A DNA stretch of 64,000 nucleotides from Cytophagales bacterium (lineage in GTDB: Bacteria > Bacteroidota > Bacteroidia > Cytophagales > Spirosomataceae), in the NCBI GenBank assembly GCA_013298805.1, contig JAAFIU010000001.1, positions 1 to 64,000 of the forward strand, in the 5' to 3' direction. The notes beneath the pieces are model-generated. The model saw only the letters and a program-made list of their open reading frames with translations, had not been told where the DNA came from and ran no database searches. Both the position numbers and the translations under genes were made by a program. Numbering within the stretch: position 1 is the stretch's first letter; the number at the start of each line of letters is the position of its first letter. Of this stretch, positions 1 to 8,588 are shown in pieces.

Positions 1-1
1 C

Positions 2-361
2 GCTTTAGAAGCAACTGCTTTTCAGACTTTAGAAGTTTTGGAAGCGATGGAAAAGGATTCAGATATTGAAATTTCATCTTTACGAGTTGATGGCGGAATG
101 GTGGTAAATGAGACATTAATGCAGTTCCAATCGGACATGGTGGAAGTGCCAGTTGTTTGTCCCGCCATGATTGAAACCACCGCTTTGGGTGCTGCTTACG
201 CCGCAGGTTTGGCAGTTGGTTATTGGAAAGATTTGGAAGATTTAAAACAAAATTGGGGCATCGCTCACACGTGGAAACCCAACATGGAAGCTGATAAACG
301 CCATAAATTATATCATTACTGGAAAAAAGCCGTCGCTCGTAGTTTTGACTGGGAAGAGTAG
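2..361 (+). CDS. glpK: Glycerol kinase, C-terminal fragment (5' end outside window)
   Basis: The reading frame is open from the first bases, so this is the last 119 residues of a longer gene whose start lies left of the window. The product would phosphorylate glycerol to glycerol-3-phosphate in the cytoplasm. The fragment carries the FGGY-kinase C-terminal signature: a '[11 protein letters not shown]' segment, where the family binds ATP, followed by '[18 protein letters not shown]', which is highly characteristic of GlpK. The start given in the ORF track at 38 is only the first internal ATG. No other glycerol gene is visible, so operon context cannot be judged. Confidence 0.93.
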   Translation, partial: ALEATAFQTLEVLEAMEKDSDIEISSLRVDGGMVVNETLMQFQSDMVEVPVVCPAMIETTALGAAYAAGLAVGYWKDLEDLKQNWGIAHTWKPNMEADKRHKLYHYWKKAVARSFDWEE

Positions 362-364
362 CGT

Positions 365-493
365 ATTGGTGATTGAGTGATTATTTATTAATTATGAGTT
401 GTGATTTAGTGATTGTTTAGCGTCCGGTAATCACTCAATCACAATTCACTAAACCACTAAATGGAAAAATCACAATTCACTCAATCACCAAAT
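365..493. repeat. Long word-repeat hairpin after glpK
   Basis: The left arm 'attggtgattgagtga' (365-380) is complementary to 'tcactcaatcaccaaa' (477 onward). The interior repeats related words (gtgatttagtgattg, aatcactcaatcacaattcac) that can also pair. It probably acts as a large 3' hairpin for glpK, or is an inert repeat. The remaining bases up to the next start at 554 show nothing recognisable. Confidence 0.7.
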
Positions 494-553
494 GAAGATC
501 GAACTATCGCCGTGTTTTTTGCGTTAAATCTAAACCAATCAAAATAAAGAAAT

Positions 554-1048
554 ATGTTAATTCCTTTCGATAAAATGCCCGATTACGCCCGTGTATGGGT
601 ATATCAAGCCAATAAAAATTTGAGTGAAGCTGAGGTAAATTATATTCAGCAAAACCTCGAAAATCAAGTAAATCAGTGGGCGGCTCATGGGGCGGCTTTG
701 GTGGGTTCGGTACAGGTTTTACACAACCGTTTTGTCACTGTAGCAGTTGACGAAATGCACAATCAGGCTTCGGGATGTTCAATTGATGCCTCCACTCGTT
801 GGCTCAAAGATTTGGGAGCAGAAATGAACATTGATTTCTTCGACCGTTCAATTGCTTTTGTTGATAATGATGAGATAAAAACAGTCGAAATGTTGAAAAT
901 TAAAGCCTTAGTTTCGGAAGGGATTTTAACGCCAGATGCGCTAATTTTCAATAATTTAGTCCCAAATATTGGCGAGTTCAAAAACGCTTGGCAAATTTCA
1001 GCCGCTAATTCTTGGATGAAACGATATTTTCAAACAGCAACAGTTTAG
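554..1048 (+). CDS. Conserved Bacteroidota protein of unknown function
   Basis: This 164-residue soluble protein has no signal peptide or membrane segment. I recognise it only as the type of about 150-residue protein common in Bacteroidota that is sometimes labelled ABC transporter ATPase. It contains no Walker A motif, so that label is not supported here. The sequence is mixed alpha/beta, with a conserved-looking 'PDYARVWVYQANKNLS' near the N-terminus. The start follows an AT-rich leader 60 nt after the hairpin that closes glpK. The next gene, a NUDIX hydrolase, lies 63 nt downstream on the same strand and may be co-transcribed. No function can be assigned. Confidence 0.75.
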   Translation: MLIPFDKMPDYARVWVYQANKNLSEAEVNYIQQNLENQVNQWAAHGAALVGSVQVLHNRFVTVAVDEMHNQASGCSIDASTRWLKDLGAEMNIDFFDRSIAFVDNDEIKTVEMLKIKALVSEGILTPDALIFNNLVPNIGEFKNAWQISAANSWMKRYFQTATV

Positions 1049-1111
1049 TGTTTCGATAGTCGATGTTTGATGTTCGGACAAAAAATCACTAAATCACCAC
1101 TCATAAGAATC

Positions 1112-1630
1112 ATGTCCAAAATGAAATTTTGTCCACAATGTGGAAAACCTTTGGAAACGAAATTTAGAGACGGCAAAGACCGTATTCAATGTTTAGACCA
1201 AAGTGCTGACTGTGGCTATGTTTTCTGGAATAATCCTACGCCCGTAGTGGCTGCCATCGTTGAACACGAAGGAGACATTATTTTGGCTCGCAATGCCGCT
1301 TGGCCTGAGACTTGGTACGCTCTTATTACAGGGTTTTTAGAAGCTGGCGAAACGCCCGAAGAAGGTATTTTGCGAGAAGTAAAGGAGGAATTAAATCTTG
1401 ATGCCGAAATCGTGGAATTGGTAGGTTTATACGAATTTCACCGCATGAATCAGCTCATTATTGCCTATCATGTGCGGGCAACGGGCGAGATACAATTGAG
1501 CGAAGAATTGGTTGATTATAAACGACAAAAAGACCACGAAATTCGCCCTTGGCCAGCAGGAACAGGCAAAGCCGTCCAAGAATGGCAAGCAAAAAGAGGA
1601 ATTTTTAATGAGGTAATTTCTTTTAAATAA
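1112..1630 (+). CDS. NUDIX hydrolase with N-terminal zinc ribbon (NudC-like)
   Basis: The protein should hydrolyse a nucleoside diphosphate linked to another moiety; NADH/NAD+ pyrophosphatase or decapping activity is the family precedent for this domain pair. A zinc ribbon starts at 'CPQCGKPLE', with later cysteines at 'QCLDQSADCGY'. The complete NUDIX box is 'GFLEAGETPEEGILREVKEE', matching Gx5Ex7REUxEE. I moved the start from 1067 to the ATG at 1112, because the earlier residues translate the repeat words 'cgatgttcgg/aatcactaaatcacc' and the zinc ribbon begins just after the new start. It is about 172 residues, shorter than classical NudC, so the substrate is uncertain. Confidence 0.85.
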   Translation: MSKMKFCPQCGKPLETKFRDGKDRIQCLDQSADCGYVFWNNPTPVVAAIVEHEGDIILARNAAWPETWYALITGFLEAGETPEEGILREVKEELNLDAEIVELVGLYEFHRMNQLIIAYHVRATGEIQLSEELVDYKRQKDHEIRPWPAGTGKAVQEWQAKRGIFNEVISFK

Positions 1631-1631
1631 T

Positions 1632-1731
1632 GATGACTGAGTGGATAGTGAGTAAGTGATTTGTGGCTGAGTGGATAGTCACTCATTAAAATCTCAATTA
1701 ATCACTCAGTCACCCTTCACTCAGTCACCAT
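1632..1731. repeat. Word-repeat hairpin between NUDIX gene and rnr
   Basis: Copies of 'gactgagtggatagtgagtaag' on the left are complementary to 'aatcactcagtcacccttcactcagtcac' on the right. It sits exactly between two convergent genes and ends 3 nt before the rnr stop, so it is placed to act as a bidirectional terminator. Confidence 0.7.
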
Positions 1732-1734
1732 TAA

Positions 1735-4203
1735 TTATCGTCTTTTTCTTCTATCTGAATCTCTTGAACTTGGGCGTTTTCCGCCTTTTGATGACCTCGA
1801 ATCACCTGATTTATATCTTGAATCTCTGCCTCTTGAGTCTTTCGATTTGCTTTTTCTCATTTTTTCTTCGCCACCTACCAAAATCAAATCCATACTTCTG
1901 CGAGCCAAATTACATTCTTTTACTTTTACCTGTAATTTATCGCCAAAAGTGAAAACTCGTCCGTTTCTTTGTCCGACAATTCTATAATTTTCACGGTCGT
2001 AATCGTAAAAATCGTCTTTCAAATCTACCATTCTGACTAATCCTTCCGAAGCAGTTTCCGTAATTTCTACAAAAATCCCGAACTCCGTAACGCCCGAAAT
2101 AATACCGTCCCAAACTTTTCCTTCGTCCATCAAACTCATGTATTCTACTTGTTTGTATTTGATAGAAGAACGTTCAGCTTCGGCAGCCATTTTTTCTTGC
2201 TCTGAACTGTGCTTGCAACGTTGTTCCCAAGAGGCACGTTCTAAAGGTTCGCCGCCGTCGAGATAATGCTGTAACATTCGGTGAGCCATCATGTCGGGAT
2301 AACGTCTGATTGGACTTGTAAAGTGCGAATAAAACGGAAATGCCAAACCAAAGTGACCAATTGGGTCGGTGCTATATTTTGCTTTTGACATGGTTCTAAC
2401 CGCCAAATTCTCCAAAATATTCTGTTCTGGTTTGCCTTCTACGTCGTGCATTAATTCATTGAAAGAAGCACTGATTTTACTGGTATCGGTATCAACGGTG
2501 TAGCCGAAACGCTTAGCAAAAGTTGAGAAATTTTTGAGTTTTTCTGGGTCTGGAGCGTCGTGAGTACGATAAACCATCGTATTTCTTGGCTCAGATTTCT
2601 TCAAATTAAAGACATATTCTGCTACTTTTTTATTGGCAAGTAACATAAACTCTTCAATCAATTTATGCGAATCAACACGTACTTTTTGATAAATTCCTAA
2701 AGGTTTTCCGTTTTCATCTAATTGGAATTTTACTTCAACAGTTTCAAAATTTACCGCACCTTTCGCAAAACGCTCATCTCGCAATTTATGAGCAAGGTGG
2801 TTTAAGATGTTGAGTTCTTTTTTGAAATTAAGGTCGTTGTTCGATATTTGATTTTCGATGTTCGGTTCAACCTCTTCAACCTTCTTCTTTCTACCTTTTT
2901 TCTTCGGCTCTTCCTCTATTGAATTATCCGCATTATTGGTCACTTTATCCTCAATACTATCAAGCAATGCCACATTATTAGTAAGAATATGGACATCATT
3001 ATTCTGCTCACTGTTTACTGCTAACTGTTCACTGTTCAATTGTTCCTGTGCTTCTTCGTAACTAAATCTTTTGTCCGAGTGAATAATAGTTCTTCCGAAC
3101 CATTCTTTCACGACTTGAGCATCGGGTGTAATTTCAAATACCGCCGAGAATGTCAATTTATCCTCATTTGGACGCAGCGAACATAATCCATTCGAGAGTT
3201 TTTCGGGTAACATCGGCACAACTCTATCCACCAAATAAACCGAAGTAGCACGTTGATAAGCCTCTTGTTCCAAATTAGATTCTGGCTTAACGTAATGCGT
3301 AACGTCAGCAATGTGAATGCCAACTTCATAATTACCATTTTCTAAGAATTCAAAACTCAAGGCATCATCAAAGTCTTTTGCATCAACGGGGTCAATGGTA
3401 AACGTGGTAATTTTTCTAAAATCACGACGCTTTTTGATTTCACTCGCAAGAATTTTTACGGGAATGGCATCTGCTTCTTTTTCAATGTTTTCTGGGAAAT
3501 GAATTGGCAATCCAAACTCTGCTAAAATGGCGTGCATTTCAGTATTATTCTCGCCTGATTTACCTAAAACTTCTTTGACAAAGCCTTCCATTTTACGCTC
3601 ACCTTCTGCCCATTTAGTAATTTTTACGATAACTTTATCACCGTGTTGAGCTTCTTTAAGGTCATTTTTAGAAACGAAAATATCGCCAAAAATCTTCTTT
3701 GAACTTGCCACAACGAAGGCATAATTGGGCATAATTTCGATTGTCCCAACCAATTCGGCTCGTCCTCTTTGTAGGATTTCTATTACTTCGCCTTCGGTAC
3801 GGTCTGAGCCTTTTTTCTTTTTTGCCCAAACTAATACTTTCACAATGTCGCCGTCGATAGCTCCGTTTAAATCACGAGCGTTGATGAGAATATCGCCTTC
3901 ACGACCTTCCACAATCACGAATCCGAAACGAACATTTACATGGTCAATGCGTCCTTCCACAAATTCTGTGGTGGTATCTGCTAAATAATGCCCGTCTGGT
4001 TGACGGATTAATTTTTTATCTTTTTGAAGCTCCGTTAATAAATCTCCAAAAATATCTTTTGTTTTGCGGTCACGAATGGCAAACGCTTTATGCACTTGGT
4101 TCAATGACCAAGCGGTATCTTCATTTAGCTGAAAGAATTCAAGAATTTCTGCCTTGATTCTACTTCTAAAATTTTGTTCTTTTGATGGTTTTAAATCTGT
4201 CAT
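1735..4203 (-). CDS. rnr: Ribonuclease R
   Basis: RNase R is a processive 3'-5' exoribonuclease that degrades structured RNA in the cytoplasm. The 822 residues run in the expected order: an N-terminal winged-helix region (about 15-80), two cold-shock/OB domains (to about 260), the RNB catalytic domain with the acidic site 'DPVDAKDFDDALSFE' near residue 275, an S1 domain near 700-775, and a very basic Arg/Lys/Ser tail. Oddly, residues about 382-460 are a low-complexity insertion inside the RNB domain, between 'SYEEAQE' and 'LNHLAHKLRDERFAKGA'. Those two segments are nearly adjacent in the usual family. The insert translates intergenic-type repeat words and an acidic/Lys-rich stretch. The acidic site remains intact, so the enzyme is probably still active. 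Confidence 0.96.
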   Translation of the reverse strand: MTDLKPSKEQNFRSRIKAEILEFFQLNEDTAWSLNQVHKAFAIRDRKTKDIFGDLLTELQKDKKLIRQPDGHYLADTTTEFVEGRIDHVNVRFGFVIVEGREGDILINARDLNGAIDGDIVKVLVWAKKKKGSDRTEGEVIEILQRGRAELVGTIEIMPNYAFVVASSKKIFGDIFVSKNDLKEAQHGDKVIVKITKWAEGERKMEGFVKEVLGKSGENNTEMHAILAEFGLPIHFPENIEKEADAIPVKILASEIKKRRDFRKITTFTIDPVDAKDFDDALSFEFLENGNYEVGIHIADVTHYVKPESNLEQEAYQRATSVYLVDRVVPMLPEKLSNGLCSLRPNEDKLTFSAVFEITPDAQVVKEWFGRTIIHSDKRFSYEEAQEQLNSEQLAVNSEQNNDVHILTNNVALLDSIEDKVTNNADNSIEEEPKKKGRKKKVEEVEPNIENQISNNDLNFKKELNILNHLAHKLRDERFAKGAVNFETVEVKFQLDENGKPLGIYQKVRVDSHKLIEEFMLLANKKVAEYVFNLKKSEPRNTMVYRTHDAPDPEKLKNFSTFAKRFGYTVDTDTSKISASFNELMHDVEGKPEQNILENLAVRTMSKAKYSTDPIGHFGLAFPFYSHFTSPIRRYPDMMAHRMLQHYLDGGEPLERASWEQRCKHSSEQEKMAAEAERSSIKYKQVEYMSLMDEGKVWDGIISGVTEFGIFVEITETASEGLVRMVDLKDDFYDYDRENYRIVGQRNGRVFTFGDKLQVKVKECNLARRSMDLILVGGEEKMRKSKSKDSRGRDSRYKSGDSRSSKGGKRPSSRDSDRRKRR

Positions 4204-4386
4204 TTTTTTGTTTTGGTTATTTAGGTGTTAGTGAAATCTTTTGTTGTTTTGTGCAACAGCATCAGTTGCTACTATCTCGCAAGGTCGCTATTTATTAGCC
4301 AAATTCCAAAATATCAAGGAATTGACGTTTTGAAAATGCCTATTTGTAAAACAAGAATGTTTCTGAAAATGAGTAAAGAATACTGT

Positions 4387-4417
4387 AATCCTGACAGCGA
4401 AATTCGCTGTCAGGATT
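4387..4417 (-). terminator. 14-bp perfect hairpin downstream of FMN reductase
   Basis: 'aatcctgacagcga' pairs perfectly with 'tcgctgtcaggatt' around a 3-nt loop. It lies about 70 nt past the stop of the minus-strand FMN reductase gene and upstream of rnr. The rest of 4204-4487 shows no convincing gene. Confidence 0.75.
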
Positions 4418-4487
4418 TTGTAGCTATATGAATTCAAAAAGAAATGTGTACTGGAGAAGAGAAACAAGTCAATTTCGAAAGGAGCTT

Positions 4488-5066
4488 TTACGCCTTCCAA
4501 CGTTTTGCTACTTCCAAAGAATAGTCAATAAACGCTTTTACGGTATTTTCATAAATAGCATTTCCAAGTGAATCTGCATTTTCATCAAGGTTTTTATGCG
4601 TTTCGTGCGACTCATATATGCGTGGCGAAACGACTGAATATTGATTGCTGAAATTAATGATTTTGTTAATCACCGTTGTTAATTCTAAACAAGGAACTTT
4701 ACCGCCTCTTCCGCTCGACACACCCGCTAAAGCAAAGGTTTTATTGTTGAAAAGGTGTGCAAAATCTTTTGAACCTAATTGGTGAAGAGCATTTAGTAAA
4801 TCACCATTTACGGTAAAATTATATTCTGGCGTTACGAAAAATACTAAATCGGCTTTTTCCCAAGCTGAAATCAATTCGCTCTGAAAATCGGTTAAATCAT
4901 CTTTTTTTACTGTACCACGCCCAACCGATGGAATGTCATAATGATGAAAGTCAACAACGCTAACATCTTCATATCCAGACGCTTGTAATATTTTTTGAAT
5001 GTATTTTGAAAAGCGTAAAGAGTTGCTGTTGTGTCTTGGGGATGTGGCAATTACGGCAATGTTCAT
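4488..5066 (-). CDS. NADPH-dependent FMN reductase family flavoprotein
   Basis: This 192-residue protein has the flavodoxin-like fold of the NADPH-dependent FMN reductase/azoreductase family and would reduce flavin or a quinone-like substrate in the cytoplasm. The phosphate-binding loop follows the first strand ('VIATSPRHNSNSLRFSKYI'), and the family motif 'VTPEYNFTVNGDLLNAL' is present. 'VSSGRGGK' fits the loop near the isoalloxazine ring. It is a single gene with its own downstream hairpin. The natural substrate cannot be read from the sequence. Confidence 0.88.
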   Translation of the reverse strand: MNIAVIATSPRHNSNSLRFSKYIQKILQASGYEDVSVVDFHHYDIPSVGRGTVKKDDLTDFQSELISAWEKADLVFFVTPEYNFTVNGDLLNALHQLGSKDFAHLFNNKTFALAGVSSGRGGKVPCLELTTVINKIINFSNQYSVVSPRIYESHETHKNLDENADSLGNAIYENTVKAFIDYSLEVAKRWKA

Positions 5067-5100
5067 GTTTAAATATTAGTTTTTATTTAAGAATACTTAC

Positions 5101-5272
5101 AACCTGTTTAAACTTTCTCTTTCGGTTGGGCGCCCCCGGCTAAAACTATGTCTTTTAGAAACCTTTAAATTAAAATTTTATCATCGTAGCTCTGCTATGC
5201 TTCTAAAATTTCAATTTAAAAACTTCAAAAATACACTACTTTATATCTCAAAACAGAAAGTTTAAACAGGTT
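5101..5272. mobile_element. MITE-like element, 172 bp, 18-bp terminal inverted repeats
   Basis: The ends are exact inverted repeats: 'aacctgtttaaactttct' (5101-5118) against 'agaaagtttaaacaggtt' (5255-5272). A further imperfect complementary pair lies inside ('tttaaattaaaatttta' against 'taaaatttcaatttaaa'). No coding capacity and no clean target duplication are visible ('ctta' occurs near both sides only loosely). It could be a non-autonomous transposon or a large hairpin repeat. Confidence 0.5.
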
Positions 5273-5320
5273 CTTAATGATAACCAAAGCCCGTACCAAA
5301 AAGTTACAGACCTTAAAACA

Positions 5321-5357
5321 AAAAGGAAGTCTTAGCACGGAGCAAAGACTTCCTTTT
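5321..5357 (-). terminator. Rho-independent terminator of the M16 protease gene
   Basis: 'aaaaggaagtctt' (5321-5333) is perfectly complementary to 'aagacttcctttt' (5345-5357). It begins 45 nt beyond the protease stop on the minus strand, with A/T tracts on both sides. Confidence 0.85.
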
Positions 5358-5401
5358 ATGGTAAAACAGACCTTTATTTATGGTCTAAATTTATTCTAAG
5401 A

Positions 5402-8350
5402 TTAATATCCAAAAACCTCTTCCAAGGTCAATTTTTTAACTTCTCCGTATTTTTTTAGGTCTTCCAAGTTTACTTTTTTCTCCGAAGCCACAATACACAT
5501 ATTGTATGGTTTTTTGGCAAACTCTGTGTCTTGGAATTTCTTCAAATCTTCAATCGTTAATTTGTCCAAAGCATGATAAATCGCTTGACGCTCATCGCCC
5601 GAAACACCTTTGTCTTGATTATTCAAATACGTATTGATAATGTTATCCTGCGTGATTCTTTCGGTTTGATAATTCTTCTTCATACTGGCTTTCGCAGTTT
5701 CTACGTTTTTAGGAGATTCAGGGAAAACGTTCAATAATTCGTTCATTCCTGCAATAGATTCATGAATTTTATCGGCTTGCGTTCCTACATACGCTACCAT
5801 TCTATATTTTTCATCTTTAGTACTTGGTGTGAAATAGTACGCATACGTTGAATACGCCAAAGCTTTTGACTCACGGATAGTTTGGAAAACAATTGATGAC
5901 ATTCCTCCGCCAAAATAATTATTGTATAATTCCACGACTGGCGTTTCGGTTACGTTGTATTTAATGGTTGGACGAACCCAGTTGATTTCCGCTTGAACCA
6001 TGTCATAATCCGTAAATAATACAACTGGTTTTTCGGGCGAAGTTGCTTCAAAATTCGCAACAAGTGGTAAATTAGTTTTGAAAGTAGCTGCCGTTTTATG
6101 AATGCCCCCCACCGTAGAAGCTAAACTTTCCATTGTTTGTGGACCGTAATACACAATTGAATGTTTGTACGAAAACAAGTTTTGAAGGAAAGAAATCAAC
6201 TCCTCAGCCGTTAATGCTTTTAGTTCTGCATCGGTGAATTGTAAGGTATTTCTTGGGTTTTTCGCTCCAAAAGTTGCGTAAGCCGTCAAACCTTGAAGAA
6301 TTGCTCCTTTGTTCAATTTTGCATCATTTCTTTGTTTCAAAAGTCGGCCTTTCAATAATTCTAAAGCGGCATCGTCTTTTTTACATTTTGTCATCAAGTC
6401 TTCAAAAAGGCTTACGGTTTTAGCAAAGTTTTCGTTCAAACCAGATATTCCCAAGGTAATATGGTGGTCGGTATAATTTTGCGTAAAGCTACTTGCCAAA
6501 CGATAAAACTCCGTGCTGATTTGCTCAGCGTTCATTTTGTCCGTTCCCACGAACTGCAAATATTGTAAGGCAATTGGCAAAATTTTGCTGTTCCAAGTAC
6601 CCATGTCAAAACGGTACGACATTCTGAATAAATCGTTATCAGTATTCTGCACGTAAAATGCGTCCAAATTTCCGATTTTACCCATTTTCATGTCTTTCGA
6701 GAAATCTAACCATTTAGGTTCAATATTTGCCATTGGCGTTTCATTGACATCCTTCAAAAATGCAGATTGTGCCTCACGATTTACTTCAACTGGCGTAATG
6801 GTTGGCTTATCAACTTTAGTAATATTTGGGTCTGTTCCCTTGCGTTTGTAAACAATTACGTAGCCATCACCACAGTATTTTTTGGCAAAATCTATTACAT
6901 CTTGTTTCGTTACGCTACTCAAAGCATCATTTATGGCTGCCTCGTCATTCCAATTGGTTGCTTTTGATGAAATGAAACTTCCTAACAATCCATACGCCCT
7001 TGAAGTATTGTTTTCTAAACCTTGAATAGCAGTCAATTTATAGTTGGCAGCAATTGCTTTGATGATAGATTCGTCAAAATTTCCTGTTTTCAATTTGTCT
7101 AATTCTCCTAATAATAAGGCTTTTACATCGTCCAAACTTTGGTCTTTTTTAGGCGTTGCCGTCATCGACCAAGTTGAATAATCTTTGTTCCACTCTGGAT
7201 TTGAACTTGCTTTTAAAACTTTTTGGGCTTTTACTAAATTAAGGTCAATTAAGCCCGCTTTTGAGTTTGACATCAATTCATCCACAATTGTCCCAACGAT
7301 TTTTTCACGTTTGTTAGGGCTTCCCATCCAACGCCAAGAAATCGTAAGATTGTCAGGTGTTGGGCCAAAAACTTCACGTATGACTGGAGCAGTTATTGGA
7401 AGTTCAGGAGCGGGTTTATATTCAGGAACGGGTTTAGTTACCATGTACTTAAACGAAGCCTCAATTTTCTTGATGAGTTCATCAGAGTTGAAATCTCCCG
7501 CCATGATAATTGCCATGTTGTTTGGTACGTAATATTTCTTAAAATAGTTACGAATTTCAACCAACGAAGGGTTTTTTAAATGTTCAATCGTTCCGATAGT
7601 TGTTTGTTGTCCGTAATTGTGAGTTGGATAAAGAGCAGCGTTACGAGCTTCTGAAACCTTCCAATTGTCATTATCAAGACTACGGTTTTTTTCTTCGTAA
7701 ACTGCTTCTAATTCAGTATGGAAAATTCTGAGAATTGGATTACGAAAACGTTCAGCTTGTAATTTCAAGAAACGGTCGAGAGCATTGGCAGGAATATCTT
7801 CGGTGTAAACCGTTTGTTCGTACCACGTGAAGGCATTTGTACCTTGTCCGCCCATTGATGCCATCATTTTATCGTATTCGTTGGCAATGGCAAATTTGGC
7901 TGCTTCACCAGATTTCTGGTCGATTTCCTTGTAAATGGCTTTACGCTGAGTAGAGTCCGTAGTTTTGTTATACCTTTCGTAAAGAGCATCAATTTGGTCG
8001 AGCAATGGTTTTTCTTTTGCCCAGTCCAACGAACCAAATTTATCCGTTCCTTTAAAAAGCATGTGTTCTAAATAGTGAGCCAAACCCGTATTGGTGCGTG
8101 GGTCAGTATTTGAACCCGCACGAGTTGGAATCAGAGCCGCAATACGTGGTTCTTTGTGATTTTCGCTCAGAATAACCGTTAAACCATTCGTAAGCGTATA
8201 AAAACGGGCTTTCATGGGGTCATTACTCACGTACTTGTAGGTATATCCGCCCGAAGTGGCAGTTTTCCATTCGTAAGTTTTTTGAGCAAATGTTGATGAA
8301 ACACATAGTAAAAGAGCCAATACTAAGAATTGTAAACGTGATTTAATCAT
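5402..8350 (-). CDS. Secreted M16 family zinc metalloprotease (two-module)
   Basis: This is an insulinase/pitrilysin-type protease of about 982 residues, exported to the periplasm or outer surface. I chose the start at 8350, giving 'MIKSRLQFLVLALLLCVSST' and cleavage after FAQ; the track start adds 12 residues ahead of this signal peptide. The inverted zinc motif HYLEH is at residues 92-96, and the downstream glutamate helix 'ELEAVYEEKNRSLDN' supplies the third ligand. Two M16 modules follow. The second lacks HxxEH, as usual for the structural half. Processing of small peptides or lantibiotic-like substrates is known for relatives, but the substrate here is unknown. The gene stands alone. Confidence 0.93.
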   Translation of the reverse strand: MIKSRLQFLVLALLLCVSSTFAQKTYEWKTATSGGYTYKYVSNDPMKARFYTLTNGLTVILSENHKEPRIAALIPTRAGSNTDPRTNTGLAHYLEHMLFKGTDKFGSLDWAKEKPLLDQIDALYERYNKTTDSTQRKAIYKEIDQKSGEAAKFAIANEYDKMMASMGGQGTNAFTWYEQTVYTEDIPANALDRFLKLQAERFRNPILRIFHTELEAVYEEKNRSLDNDNWKVSEARNAALYPTHNYGQQTTIGTIEHLKNPSLVEIRNYFKKYYVPNNMAIIMAGDFNSDELIKKIEASFKYMVTKPVPEYKPAPELPITAPVIREVFGPTPDNLTISWRWMGSPNKREKIVGTIVDELMSNSKAGLIDLNLVKAQKVLKASSNPEWNKDYSTWSMTATPKKDQSLDDVKALLLGELDKLKTGNFDESIIKAIAANYKLTAIQGLENNTSRAYGLLGSFISSKATNWNDEAAINDALSSVTKQDVIDFAKKYCGDGYVIVYKRKGTDPNITKVDKPTITPVEVNREAQSAFLKDVNETPMANIEPKWLDFSKDMKMGKIGNLDAFYVQNTDNDLFRMSYRFDMGTWNSKILPIALQYLQFVGTDKMNAEQISTEFYRLASSFTQNYTDHHITLGISGLNENFAKTVSLFEDLMTKCKKDDAALELLKGRLLKQRNDAKLNKGAILQGLTAYATFGAKNPRNTLQFTDAELKALTAEELISFLQNLFSYKHSIVYYGPQTMESLASTVGGIHKTAATFKTNLPLVANFEATSPEKPVVLFTDYDMVQAEINWVRPTIKYNVTETPVVELYNNYFGGGMSSIVFQTIRESKALAYSTYAYYFTPSTKDEKYRMVAYVGTQADKIHESIAGMNELLNVFPESPKNVETAKASMKKNYQTERITQDNIINTYLNNQDKGVSGDERQAIYHALDKLTIEDLKKFQDTEFAKKPYNMCIVASEKKVNLEDLKKYGEVKKLTLEEVFGY

Positions 8351-8473
8351 GGTGAAAGTAGATTTTAGATTAAGTTTTGAATGCAATAAAAAGATAAATC
8401 TGGAAAATAGATTATATATTTTGATAAACGGTATATTTCAACAAATGTTATTTAGGTAAAGTATAATAAATAT

Positions 8474-8500
8474 TTTACTCTATTGATTTGATAGAGTAAA
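8474..8500. promoter_or_regulatory. Perfect 10-bp palindromic operator upstream of TauE/SafE gene
   Basis: 'tttactctat' and 'atagagtaaa' form a perfect inverted repeat around 'tgatttg'. It overlaps the -33 element of the promoter just downstream, so a bound regulator would block transcription. Its core CTATTGATTTGATAG resembles CTATTGAATTAGTAG upstream of cysH. The size is compatible with Rrf2-type dimers such as CymR or IscR, but no regulator gene is in the window. Confidence 0.65.
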
Positions 8501-8517
8501 TAGAATTACTATATTTG
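8487..8517 (+). promoter_or_regulatory. Bacteroidota-type promoter TTTG-N19-TATATTTG
   Basis: TTTG at 8487-8490, exactly 19 nt, then TATATTTG at 8510-8517 match the known Bacteroidota primary sigma consensus (TTTG ... TAnnTTTG). It lies 71 nt before the exporter start. Confidence 0.8.
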
Positions 8518-8588
8518 TAAAAAAATTGAGTTGTACTCCAAAGTAGAGATTTAAACCTCAAAAAAAATCAATATAACAATTTTATACA

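Noticed and set aside
1671-1952. 93-residue plus-strand ORF
   Set aside because: It is the complement of the basic tail of RNase R plus a repeat hairpin.
4225-4500. Two ORFs of 68 and 70 residues between rnr and the FMN reductase gene
   Set aside because: They overlap each other on opposite strands and run through the terminator hairpin.
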